From: Acidimicrobiales bacterium
Lineage (GTDB): Bacteria > Actinomycetota > Acidimicrobiia > Acidimicrobiales > RAAP-2
Assembly: GCA_030043315.1 (NCBI GenBank)
Contig: JASHYA010000132.1
Coordinates: 1-37,635, forward strand
DNA length: 37,635 nucleotides
Direction of reading: 5' to 3'
In this document: positions 24,420 to 31,983 of the stretch, piece after piece
Position numbering within the stretch: the stretch's first letter is position 1
Layout: every line of letters starts with the position of its first letter
Translations under genes and position numbers: made by a program
Notes under the pieces: generated by a model
The model's input: the letters and a program-made list of their open reading frames with translations, nothing else
Databases searched by the model: none
Told to the model about the DNA's origin: nothing

Positions 24420-25531
24420 AGGAGGGCCATCCCGTTGATCGCCCGGCCGACGAAGTCGAGCAGGGCGTCGGTCGTGGGCGCCATGACGCGGGCGGCCCTA
24501 GCGTCGCGGAACCGGCGCTCGATGCCGAGCTCCTTGCGGAACGCCGAACCGCCGCAGAGCTTCATCGCCAGCTCGGTGACCGTGATTGCCGTCTCGCCTG
24601 CGGCCGCTTTGACCTCGAGCGCGCGAAGCGGCGCCTCCGGACGTCCGGCGGCGATGGCTGCCACCGCCTCGCCCACCAGTGCCGCCACCTGGTCGGTGGC
24701 GATCCGCATGCGAGCGTGGTCGGCCCGGGCCATCGGCTGGTCCACCAGCCGCTCGCCGAGGTGCTCGAGGCGCGTGGCCGTGAGGTGCGAGCCGGTCTCG
24801 GTCGTCACCGCGTCCATGAGGCCGACGCCGAGGGCGCCGCTCAGGACGAGGAACCACGGCAGCACCATCTGCAGGGCGAGGTCAAGGCCGGCGCCGTCGG
24901 CGCCGAGGGCGGCGTCCTCGGGCACGACGACTCCGGTGGCCTCGACCGGTGAGGAGCGGTTGCCGCGCAGTCCGAGCCCGTCGAAGCGCCCGGGTGGCGA
25001 AAGACCCGGTGCGTCCGAGGGCACGAGCCATAGCGACATGGGCCCTTCGCCGGCGACGGGACGGCTCGACCACACGTAACTGTCGGCCTCGCCCGCGGCG
25101 GTGATCCAGCTCTTCTTGGCGTCGAGGCGGATGCGGCCGTCGGTCCGGGTGGCCGTCGACAGCGGGGCCCAGAATTGGCTGCGAGACCCCTCCTCGGAGA
25201 AGGCCAAGGTCGTCAGGTGCTGACCGCTGCCGATCGCTTCGCGTACCGTCTCGTCGCCGTAGCCATCGAGGAGGGCGGCGGCGGCGTAGTGCATGAGCAC
25301 CACCATGGCCGTGGATCCGCACGCTTCCGCCAGCCGTCGGACGACGTCGACGGCGTCGGCGAGGCTGCCTCCGCCGCCCAAGGGCTCGGCGATGGTGAGG
25401 CCGAGGATGCCGGCCTCACCCAGCGCGTCGATGCCCCGGCGCGGGAAGGTGCCGTCGGCGTCGACCGAGGGGGCGTCCGGGCGGACGATGTCGTTGATGA
25501 CGCGCTCGAGCGCGTCGAGGTGGTTCGGCAT
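24416..25531 (-). CDS. Acyl-CoA-dehydrogenase-like flavoprotein
   Basis: The product has 371 residues. The ATG ending at 25531 has AAGGA eight bases upstream. It carries the acyl-CoA dehydrogenase architecture: N-terminal helical domain (LGEAGILGLTIAEPLGGGG), middle beta domain (LTTLAFSEEGSRSQFW, KKSWITAAGEADSYVWSS) and C-terminal helical bundle ending RRFRDARAARVMAPTTDALL. The usual ACAD catalytic Glu motif is not evident. The C-terminal pattern is nearer to monooxygenase-like members (DszC/SfnB group) and to uncharacterised actinobacterial ACADs. It is the first gene of a three-gene operon with a PhnD-like protein and a diiron protein. A role in oxidising an organosulfur or other small compound is an inference. 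Confidence 0.83.
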   Translation of the reverse strand: MPNHLDALERVINDIVRPDAPSVDADGTFPRRGIDALGEAGILGLTIAEPLGGGGSLADAVDVVRRLAEACGSTAMVVLMHYAAAALLDGYGDETVREAIGSGQHLTTLAFSEEGSRSQFWAPLSTATRTDGRIRLDAKKSWITAAGEADSYVWSSRPVAGEGPMSLWLVPSDAPGLSPPGRFDGLGLRGNRSSPVEATGVVVPEDAALGADGAGLDLALQMVLPWFLVLSGALGVGLMDAVTTETGSHLTATRLEHLGERLVDQPMARADHARMRIATDQVAALVGEAVAAIAAGRPEAPLRALEVKAAAGETAITVTELAMKLCGGSAFRKELGIERRFRDARAARVMAPTTDALLDFVGRAINGMALL

Positions 25532-25593
25532 GTGGCATTCCTTCGTGAGGGTGAGCTGGTCAGTGGGAGGTGCACCCGGTGCGAACGGCCAGT

Positions 25594-25616
25594 CGGCCCG
25601 ACGGTCGGGCGGGCCG
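25594..25616 (-). promoter_or_regulatory. GC-rich hairpin in the leader of the flavoprotein operon
   Basis: On the plus strand CGGCCCG (25594-25600) pairs with CGGGCCG (25610-25616) around a nine-base loop that can itself form a smaller stem. It lies between the five-codon ORF and the flavoprotein start, where an attenuator would be expected. No T-run follows. Confidence 0.35.
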
Positions 25617-25727
25617 CGCACGGGCGTGCCGAAGTCCGGTGGCGCACGACGCGCCGCGGGCTATCGGTCTCGTTCAGGTGCAGGCTGAGAGGCGAGAGCC
25701 ACCCGACCGGGCGACCGAATCGCGCGC

Positions 25728-25745
25728 TCAGCGACGTAGGCGCAT
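25728..25745 (-). CDS. Five-codon leader ORF (MRLRR)
   Basis: An ATG ending at 25745 has a near-perfect ribosome-binding site (AAGGAGG, five bases upstream), but the frame stops after Met-Arg-Leu-Arg-Arg. Such a strong site with no longer gene suggests a translated leader peptide controlling the operon that starts at 25531. It has no cysteines, unlike mycobacterial cysteine attenuators. Confidence 0.45.
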   Translation of the reverse strand: MRLRR

Positions 25746-25774
25746 GCGGTCCTCCTTCCGGTCGACTCGGACGG

Positions 25775-25803
25775 ACTTTAAGCTGCCACCTCGCGAGCGG
25801 CAA
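25775..25803 (-). promoter_or_regulatory. Promoter of the flavoprotein / PhnD-like / diiron operon
   Basis: On the minus strand TTGCCG (25798-25803) and TAAAGT (25775-25780) are separated by exactly 17 bases. Each matches four of six consensus positions. The predicted start near 25768 gives a leader of about 237 bases including the five-codon ORF. Confidence 0.5.
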
Positions 25804-25995
25804 CTTCTGCTCGATCACCCGCGATCGGGCGATCGACGCAGGTCGTCGTCGCGACCTCGAGCATCGGCCGGGGGGCCGACGTCGGGGTGGTCGGTAGGAA
25901 GCCACGGCTAGGGATAGGAGATCTGGAGCCGAGCGCGGCCCGCGCTGCTCGTGCCCCCGGCGGCGGCTACCGTGCCGGCGCGTAAAGGAGGACCT

Positions 25996-27075
25996 GTGCC
26001 CCTCTTTCTCGTCAGGCTGCTGAACCTTCGACCTCGGCGGCACGCGCTGTTGCTGATCGGCGCGGCGGTCGTCGTCGTCGTCGTGGGAGGGGAGGTCTTC
26101 GCCGCCACTCAGCACATACCCGTGACGAGGGGGTGGTACTGGGCGATCACGACGGCGACGACCGTTGGCTACGGGGACGTGATCCCCAAGAACGCGTCAG
26201 GCCGGTTCGTCGCGTCCGTCGTGATGTTGACGTCGATCCCGTTGCTCGCAGGCGCGTTCGCCGCAGTCACGGGCTCTGCTGTTGCGAGTGGAGTGAGGAG
26301 GCTGCTGGAGATGGGAACAAGATTCCCCGAGGGCTCGTACGTTCTGATCCTCGGCATGCACCCCGCGGTGCCCGTCGTGCTCGAGGAGCTGGGAGCCGCC
26401 GGCGAGGCGGTCATCGTGGTCGCGGACGTCGATCCGTCGAGCGTGCCGCACCACGTCCACTTGATCAGGGGAGATCCCACGTTCGAGGCTGTGCTCGCCC
26501 GCGCGCGTCCCGCAGGTGCGTCGAGGATCCTCATCTCGGCGGAGGACGACGGTGATGTCCTTGTGACCGCGGTGCTCGTGCGTCAGGAGGCACCCGGCGT
26601 CCCTGTCACCGCGCTTGTGAGCTCACGCCGTCTCATTCCGGCCCTGAAGGATCTCGGCGTCCTTCAGGTCCTGTCCCCAGACGACCTCACCGGGCATACC
26701 GTCGCAAAGGGGCTCGAGGCCCCCCACGCCGGCGAGCTGCTCATGCACCTCGTCCGAGGCGAGGAGCACCGACTGGTCGAGCGCAGGGTCGAAGCCGACG
26801 AGCCGACCCGACTGCTCAGCGCGTTACGCGGGGAGTTGCACGAGCTCGTACTCGGCGTGGTGCGGGGTTCCTTCGTGTCTCTCGGCGTTGCGGACGACCC
26901 GGAAGTCGGGCCGGGTGACCTCCTCTTGGTGGTGGAGCCGAACGGTCGTGGAGGAGGACGTCACGAACGGGGAAGCGATCACGGTGCCGACCGCGCGAGC
27001 GGCGCGCACGACCGGGTGGGGTCTTCCGACGACAGGGCGGGCGGCGCGGCCGGTGATCCGCGAGGGGACGGCTGA
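25996..27075 (+). CDS. Two-helix potassium channel with RCK (TrkA-N-like) domain
   Basis: The product has 359 residues. The GTG at 25996 follows AAAGGAGG by four bases. Transmembrane helix 1 is at about 16-37, the pore helix with selectivity filter TTATTVGYGD at 52-61, and transmembrane helix 2 at about 71-97. This is the layout of a Kch/MthK-type K+ channel. A cytoplasmic RCK domain starts SYVLILGMHPAVPVVLEELG near 114, followed by VVADVD and a C-terminal TrkA-C-like part. The nucleotide loop lacks the full GxGxxG. The last 45 residues are Gly/Arg/Asp-rich and probably disordered. It would gate K+ flow in response to a cytosolic ligand. It is divergent from the flavoprotein operon. Confidence 0.9.
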   Translation: MPLFLVRLLNLRPRRHALLLIGAAVVVVVVGGEVFAATQHIPVTRGWYWAITTATTVGYGDVIPKNASGRFVASVVMLTSIPLLAGAFAAVTGSAVASGVRRLLEMGTRFPEGSYVLILGMHPAVPVVLEELGAAGEAVIVVADVDPSSVPHHVHLIRGDPTFEAVLARARPAGASRILISAEDDGDVLVTAVLVRQEAPGVPVTALVSSRRLIPALKDLGVLQVLSPDDLTGHTVAKGLEAPHAGELLMHLVRGEEHRLVERRVEADEPTRLLSALRGELHELVLGVVRGSFVSLGVADDPEVGPGDLLLVVEPNGRGGGRHERGSDHGADRASGAHDRVGSSDDRAGGAAGDPRGDG

Positions 27076-27213
27076 CCGTACTGCGCTCGTGGCGCACGCC
27101 CGAGATCGTCCCCCTACCCCAGGACGGGGGCGGCGCCTCTTCCCAACGGTTCGTCGAGACAAGCGAAGTCCTGACGCAATGGGAATTGCAGTCTGCACCC
27201 TCGAATCCGGCTT

Positions 27214-27228
27214 CGGCGCGTGGCGCCG
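27214..27228 (+). terminator. Possible short terminator hairpin
   Basis: CGGCGC, loop GTG, GCGCCG, then TTCTT. The stem is only six pairs and begins 139 bases after the channel gene, so this is weak. No gene was seen in 27076-27330. Confidence 0.3.
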
Positions 27229-27292
27229 TTCTTAGGCACTTCTTCACGCGTTTTCAGCCTTCGTTCACCCGATCCCTATGGGTCTCTCATGT

Positions 27293-27314
27293 TGCGATGT
27301 GATTATGGATCGCA
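27293..27314. promoter_or_regulatory. Candidate operator upstream of the phosphosulfolactate operon
   Basis: TGCGAT (27293-27298) and ATCGCA (27309-27314) are exact inverted copies with a ten-base spacer. They lie 16 bases upstream of the predicted -35 box, a typical position for an activator. Confidence 0.4.
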
Positions 27315-27330
27315 TGAACGACCGGCATGC

Positions 27331-27359
27331 TTGTAACGTGACCGCAATATCTGTAACCT
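27331..27359 (+). promoter_or_regulatory. Promoter of the phosphosulfolactate operon
   Basis: TTGTAA (27331-27336) and TAACCT (27354-27359) are separated by exactly 17 bases in an AT-richer island. Transcription would start near 27366, at the ATG of the five-codon ORF. Confidence 0.5.
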
Positions 27360-27366
27360 TGTGGTC

Positions 27367-27384
27367 ATGAGGATTCGGTCATGA
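27367..27384 (+). CDS. Five-codon leader ORF (MRIRS), possibly leaderless
   Basis: The ATG at 27367 lies about seven bases beyond the predicted -10 box. It encodes Met-Arg-Ile-Arg-Ser and then TGA. The stop overlaps the phosphatase start (ATGA at 27381-27384), so its translation could feed ribosomes to the next gene. It is similar in size and sequence to the MRLRR leader at 25728-25745. Confidence 0.35.
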   Translation: MRIRS

Positions 27385-27980
27385 CCCTGGGGAATGACCT
27401 TGCGGAGGACCGCGGCGTCTGGCTCGTTCGTCACGGAGAGAGCACGTGGAACGCGAGGGGACTCGTGCAGGGCCAGATGGACCCGGGCCTGAGCCGTGCC
27501 GGGCGCCAGGAGGCGGCCGAGTGCGCCCGGACCCTCGCCGCAGAGTCGAGGCCCGAGGCCCTCTACTCGAGCGACCTACGACGCGCACTCGACTCGGCGG
27601 CACCGATCGCCGAGGCGCTCGGGCTCGAGGTCCGTGTCGACTCGGACCTGCGGGAACGGTCGCTGGGCGAAGCCGAGGGAACTCCATGGCCGATGCTCGG
27701 TGCCGAGCGCTCGGGGATCGCAGAAGGGCGGGTGGTCGCGCCGGACGCCGCCCCCTCGGACGGCGAGTCGGTGCGACAGCTCTACGAGAGGGTCGCGTCG
27801 TGCGCGGCGCGGATCCTGTCTGCACACCGCGGAGACGTCGTGCTCGTCTGCCACGGCGGGGTCGTGCGGGTCCTGTCCGCGTGGCTCGAGGGCGTCGGGC
27901 CCGACGAGATGGCGTGGCCCGACGTCCCGAACGGAGTCCCGATCCTTCGCAGGGTTCCCCGCGCAGTGAATTGCGCCTGA
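27381..27980 (+). CDS. Histidine phosphatase (phosphoglycerate-mutase-like), possible phosphosulfolactate phosphatase
   Basis: This 199-residue protein has the His-phosphatase motif LVRHGESTW (R17 H18 G19), the substrate Arg in SSDLRRAL, the Glu-containing LRERSLGEAEG, and the second catalytic His in VLVCHGGVV. The family removes phosphate from small phosphoesters through a phosphohistidine. The gene opens an operon with ComA 14 bases downstream, and no ComB-type phosphatase is present. It could therefore hydrolyse phosphosulfolactate, the ComA product, to sulfolactate; this is an inference from position. The ATG at 27381 has GAGGA about eight bases upstream and overlaps the end of the short leader ORF. 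Confidence 0.88.
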   Translation: MTLGNDLAEDRGVWLVRHGESTWNARGLVQGQMDPGLSRAGRQEAAECARTLAAESRPEALYSSDLRRALDSAAPIAEALGLEVRVDSDLRERSLGEAEGTPWPMLGAERSGIAEGRVVAPDAAPSDGESVRQLYERVASCAARILSAHRGDVVLVCHGGVVRVLSAWLEGVGPDEMAWPDVPNGVPILRRVPRAVNCA

Positions 27981-27994
27981 GTCAAGGAGGACAG

Positions 27995-28768
27995 ATGAAC
28001 CGAACGACGCTCGCCTTGCCCGACCGTGCGACGAAGCCGCGACGCACTGGGCTGACGATGGTGGTCGACGGAGGTGTACCGCTTGGCACGTTGCGCGACA
28101 TCGTCGCCAGCGCCGGCGAGTACTTGGACTTCGTGAAGTTCGGCTGGGGAACCGCACTTGTGTCGGGCGAGCTCGGTGCCAAGATCGAGCTCCTCCGCGC
28201 GAACGACATCGATTTCTATTTCGGCGGAACGCTCTTCGAGAAGCACATCTATCAGGGACGCTTCGACGATTTCCGGGCGCTGTGCAACGAGTGGTCGTGC
28301 AGGTACGTCGAAGTGTCCAACGGCACCATCGAACTGTCGAACTTCGAGAAGACCGGCTACGTCCGGAAGCTGGCCGAGGAGTTCACGGTGATCTCGGAGG
28401 TCGGCTTCAAGGAGGCGGAGAGGTCGGACCGGCTCATGCCGCGTCGCTGGATCGAGTACGTGGAGGATGACCTCTCGGCAGGCGCGTGGCTCGTCACGCT
28501 CGAGGCGCGTGAGAGCGGGAGCTCGGGGATCTGCCATGCCGACGGCCAGCTGCGGGTGGGTTTGGTGGAGGAGATCGTGAGCGAGCTGGCCGTCGATCGC
28601 TTGCTTTTCGAAGCTCCTACGACGCCGCTACAAGCGCACATGGTGCGGCGCATCGGTCCCAACGTGAACCTCGGCAATGTCTCGCCCACCGGGGTGCTGG
28701 CTCTCGAGACGCTCCGGCTCGGGCTTCGAGCCGACACGCTGACCGACTTCGAAGGCGCAGAACCGTGA
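27995..28768 (+). CDS. comA: Phosphosulfolactate synthase (ComA family)
   Basis: The 257-residue product fits family length and pattern. GLTMVVDGGVPLGTLRDIV is followed by the diagnostic DFVKFGWGTALV, then FYFGGTLFEKHIYQG, CRYVEVSNGTIELS and FTVISEVGFKE. The Lys and Glu/Asp residues in these blocks belong to the known active site. The known reaction adds sulfite to phosphoenolpyruvate to make (R)-2-phospho-3-sulfolactate, the first step to coenzyme M in methanogens and to sulfolactate in Bacillus spores. The ATG at 27995 follows AAGGAGG by four bases. The VOC gene overlaps its stop by four bases. The symbol is given by family; the activity of this bacterial branch is not proven. Confidence 0.88.
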   Translation: MNRTTLALPDRATKPRRTGLTMVVDGGVPLGTLRDIVASAGEYLDFVKFGWGTALVSGELGAKIELLRANDIDFYFGGTLFEKHIYQGRFDDFRALCNEWSCRYVEVSNGTIELSNFEKTGYVRKLAEEFTVISEVGFKEAERSDRLMPRRWIEYVEDDLSAGAWLVTLEARESGSSGICHADGQLRVGLVEEIVSELAVDRLLFEAPTTPLQAHMVRRIGPNVNLGNVSPTGVLALETLRLGLRADTLTDFEGAEP

Positions 28769-29163
28769 GGGACCATCTCTTCCACCTCGCGATCCCGGTG
28801 ACGGACCTGGACGAGGCTCGCAAGTTCTATGTGACACAGCTCGGGTGCAAGCTCGCACGGACGTACCCCGACAGGATCACGCTTGACTTCTTCGGCGACC
28901 AGGTGGTCTGTCATCTCGCAGATCCCGAGCCACGCAGTACGCCGCTCTCGCTCTACCCGCGTCATTTCGGCATCACCTTCCGCAAGCGCAAGGAGTTCGA
29001 TCTCCTCTACGACCTCGCGCACCTGCGCAAGATCCGGTTCTTCCGTGACGTCTCCACTCGGTTCGACGGGACGGCGGAAGTGCACCAGACGTTCGTGCTG
29101 CAGGACCCGTTCGACAACCTCCTGGAGTTCAAGCACTACCGGGACCCGAGGATGGCGTACTGA
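28765..29163 (+). CDS. VOC-family (glyoxalase/dioxygenase fold) metalloprotein
   Basis: The 132-residue protein shows two beta-alpha-beta-beta-beta modules. The likely metal ligands are H7 in HLAIPVTDLDEARKFY, H67 in YPRHFGITF and E121 in DPFDNLLEFK, giving a full His-His-Glu set. Members are isomerases, lyases, dioxygenases or resistance proteins. The GTG start overlaps the ComA stop (GTGA), so it is coupled to ComA and may act on a sulfolactate derivative. It is closest in pattern to uncharacterised VOC proteins. Confidence 0.86.
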   Translation: MRDHLFHLAIPVTDLDEARKFYVTQLGCKLARTYPDRITLDFFGDQVVCHLADPEPRSTPLSLYPRHFGITFRKRKEFDLLYDLAHLRKIRFFRDVSTRFDGTAEVHQTFVLQDPFDNLLEFKHYRDPRMAY

Positions 29164-29164
29164 G

Positions 29165-30712
29165 GTGACCCTGACCATCCGTTCCGCCGAGACGACGATA
29201 CGCGCTGGGTCTGTCGGCGAGCTCCTTCGGCTCCGTTCCGACTTTTCGCGCGAAGCCGCCTACCTCGAGTACGCCGGCGGGGGTCGAGCTCCCGCGGTCA
29301 GCTACGGAGAGCTCCACCGAATGGCGGCTCGATGGGCGGCTTTCTTCAAGGAGCTGGGCGTCGGCCCCGGTGGGACCGTCGGGCTGGTCGTGTCTGACCC
29401 GGTGGAGATGGCGGTCGTCTTCCTCTCCGCGCTCGCGGCCGGACGAACGGTCGCACCGTTCGACTACACGGCGAGCGACGGTGAGCTCGTCGCCGCGTGC
29501 GCACGCACGGCGCCGCGGATCGTGATCTCCGACCGGAGCGCACCAGACGGCAATCGAACCAAGTGGGTCACGATGTTCCCCGGAGAGTGCTTCGGTCCGG
29601 GCGCACCCTTGTACGGCGGTGCAATGCCGTGCGCCGGTACAGGGGGAGTTGTGCTCTCCACGTCGGGGACGACCGGGGTTGCCAAGGTCGTCCGGCTCGA
29701 CGAGGCGCAGCTCCTCCACGCCGCGACCTCCATCGCCGATCACTTCGACCTCTCGCCCGGCGATCGCGGCTTCAACCCGTTGCCGCTCTTCCACATCAAC
29801 GCAGAGGTGGTCGGGCTGCTCGCGACGCTGGTGTCGGGCGGCACGATCGTGCTCGACGACCGGTTCCACCGTCAGGGGTTCTGGGCGGCCATGGCCTCCC
29901 AGGGGATCACGTGGATCAACGCAGTGCCTGCGATCCTCGCCAGGCTCGCCGTGCTCGAAGGCGGAGAGCGTGTGCCTGCCGGTATCCGCTTGGCACGGTC
30001 AGCGTCGGCGCCGTTGCCGGTGCCGGTGCTGGAGCGCTTCGAGCGAGCGACGGGGATCCCCGTCGTGGAGACCTACGGGATGACGGAGGCGGCCAGCCAG
30101 ATCACCGCTAATCCCCCACGTGGCCCGCGCAAGCCAGGCTCGGTGGGTGTGCCGGTGACCGCCGAGGTGCGTGTCGTCGCCGGAGAGGGTGTGCTGGCGC
30201 TCCCTGGCGAGGTCGGTCGGGTCGGGGTCCGCGGTCCGAGCGTGATCCGCGCCTATGCGTCGCCGGGCTACGAGGACCGGGTCGATGCCGATTGCTGGCT
30301 CGACACCGGCGACCTCGGCTACCTCGACGGCGACGGCTACCTCTTCCTCGTCGGCAGGGTGGACGACGTCATCAACCGAGGTGGCGAGAAGGTCTACCCC
30401 AAGGAGGTCGAGGACGCAGTCCTCGGCGAGCCGGGGGTCAGGTCGGTCGCCGTGGTTGGACGGGACCACGAGGTGCTGGGCAGCGTGCCGGTCGCGTACA
30501 TCGTCGCGGACGGCGTTCGGGGCGAAGGGGACGAACAGCTCGCGGGGGCCGTCGTCGCCCGCGTCCACGAGCGGTGCACGCGGCTGTTGGCGCGTCCGAA
30601 GCGCCCGGTCGCGTACCACGTCGTCGAGCGGTTGCCAGCGGGGCCGACGGGCAAGGTCCGCCGGAGCGGGGTCAACGGTGTGCCGGTGATCTTCTCGCTG
30701 CTCGTGCCGTAA
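29165..30712 (+). CDS. AMP-forming acyl ligase (ANL superfamily)
   Basis: The 515-residue protein has the P-loop STSGTTGVAK, the A5 motif VETYGMTEAA, the A7 motif LDTGDLGYLDGDGY, the hinge GRVDDVINRGGEKVYP and the C-terminal catalytic Lys in PTGKVRR. It would adenylate a carboxylic acid and pass it to CoA or a carrier. Possible substrates include sulfolactate or a fatty acid for later joining. The GTG at 29165 lies one base after the VOC stop, so translation is probably coupled. No carrier-protein gene is nearby. Confidence 0.9.
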   Translation: MTLTIRSAETTIRAGSVGELLRLRSDFSREAAYLEYAGGGRAPAVSYGELHRMAARWAAFFKELGVGPGGTVGLVVSDPVEMAVVFLSALAAGRTVAPFDYTASDGELVAACARTAPRIVISDRSAPDGNRTKWVTMFPGECFGPGAPLYGGAMPCAGTGGVVLSTSGTTGVAKVVRLDEAQLLHAATSIADHFDLSPGDRGFNPLPLFHINAEVVGLLATLVSGGTIVLDDRFHRQGFWAAMASQGITWINAVPAILARLAVLEGGERVPAGIRLARSASAPLPVPVLERFERATGIPVVETYGMTEAASQITANPPRGPRKPGSVGVPVTAEVRVVAGEGVLALPGEVGRVGVRGPSVIRAYASPGYEDRVDADCWLDTGDLGYLDGDGYLFLVGRVDDVINRGGEKVYPKEVEDAVLGEPGVRSVAVVGRDHEVLGSVPVAYIVADGVRGEGDEQLAGAVVARVHERCTRLLARPKRPVAYHVVERLPAGPTGKVRRSGVNGVPVIFSLLVP

Positions 30713-30731
30713 CCGTGCCCGTGGCCGAACT

Positions 30732-31961
30732 GTGACCCAACGGAGCACCAAGCCGCGCCTCGACCACGTCGACGCGATGCGACCGGTGAAGCAGGCAGGC
30801 GTGGTGTCGACGCACACGCTGCTCTTCTTCGCGCCCGGAGCCGCGATCTCGGTGGGAGGGGCTCTCATGCTGCTCCATGTCACCCGGGAGGCGTTCCTCT
30901 TCATCTCGGCGTGCATGCTCACGTACAGCTACTCGGACTTGCAGCGAATCGGCTACCGGTACTTCTATCGGCGCCGTTTCGTCTCGGTCGCCGTGCCGTA
31001 CGTGTGCTGGACCCTGATCTACTTCGCGGTGTCCCTGCCCGGTTCCGGGCTGGGGGCGTGGAGCGGGCTCCGCCATCTCGGCTTCCTATTGGGCACGGGC
31101 TACTACCAGCTGTACTACCTGGTCGTCATCATGCAGTTCTACATCCTCTTCCCGGCGCTCTACTGGATCGTTCGGCGTTTCGCGCACCGACCCTGGGCGC
31201 TCGTAGCGGCCGCGTTCGCGGTGCAGGTGCTCGTGGTGAGCCTCATGCACTGGCACGTCCTCCCGCCACAGATGCGAGGTGCCTCGGCCACCAGGGAGGT
31301 CACGTCCTACCTCTTCTACCTCGTGGCCGGGATGGTGGTAGCGCTCAACCTCGACGCAGTGCACGGCTGGCTCCTTCGCAACGGGTGGAAGGTCTTCGGC
31401 GCCACGGTGATCGCCGCCGTGGTCGCCGAAGCGTGGTACGGCGCGGCCCACGGCCACCTCGTCTCGTGGTTGGGCAACGCGACAGACCCCTTCCAACCCG
31501 TGGTGATCCCCTTCAACGTCGGGGCGATCGCGTGTGTCTACCTCTTCGGCGTGTGGCTCGTCGAGAAGCGACGCCCCCGCTGGATCCGGGCCATGGCGAA
31601 GTCAGGTTCGGACAACTCCTACAGCGTCTACCTCGCGCAGATGCTCTTCGTCTACGCGCTCTCGGACCTCGGCTGGCGCTCACTCGACCATGTCCTCCCG
31701 TGGCCGGTGGTGGCCGCCATGGCCGTGGCCATCGTCTTCCTCTCCTGCGTGCTGTTGTCCAGCGTGCTCGCACGCACGCCGCTCGCGCTCGCCCTGACCG
31801 GGCGAAGGCGCGAGCGTTGGTCCACCTGGCTTCCCCGGGGCTGGCGCCGCTCCGAGGACGGCGAGGGGAACACGTCGGCGTCGCCGATCGACCTCGACCT
31901 CGAGCGCGTCCCCGCGGCGTCGTGGACGGACGCGGCACCCGTGGCTGCCCGCGGCGGTTGA
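30732..31961 (+). CDS. Membrane acyltransferase (acyltransferase 3 family)
   Basis: The 409-residue polytopic protein has about ten hydrophobic segments. It starts with the AT3 phrase LDHVDAMRPVKQAGVVSTHT, in which R and H are family-conserved. It also has the RRF/VPYVCWTLIYF block after helix 2 and SYSVYLAQMLFVY near the end. AT3 enzymes move acyl groups across the membrane onto sugars, lipids or peptides. The gene follows the acyl ligase by 19 bases, so it likely belongs to the ComA operon and may place an acyl group on the pathway product. The C-terminal 60 residues are cytoplasmic and low-complexity. The GTG 30732 lacks a clear ribosome-binding site; ATG 30777 is an alternative. Confidence 0.86.
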   Translation: MTQRSTKPRLDHVDAMRPVKQAGVVSTHTLLFFAPGAAISVGGALMLLHVTREAFLFISACMLTYSYSDLQRIGYRYFYRRRFVSVAVPYVCWTLIYFAVSLPGSGLGAWSGLRHLGFLLGTGYYQLYYLVVIMQFYILFPALYWIVRRFAHRPWALVAAAFAVQVLVVSLMHWHVLPPQMRGASATREVTSYLFYLVAGMVVALNLDAVHGWLLRNGWKVFGATVIAAVVAEAWYGAAHGHLVSWLGNATDPFQPVVIPFNVGAIACVYLFGVWLVEKRRPRWIRAMAKSGSDNSYSVYLAQMLFVYALSDLGWRSLDHVLPWPVVAAMAVAIVFLSCVLLSSVLARTPLALALTGRRRERWSTWLPRGWRRSEDGEGNTSASPIDLDLERVPAASWTDAAPVAARGG

Positions 31962-31983
31962 GCGCCGTCGCCGTCGCTCATCG

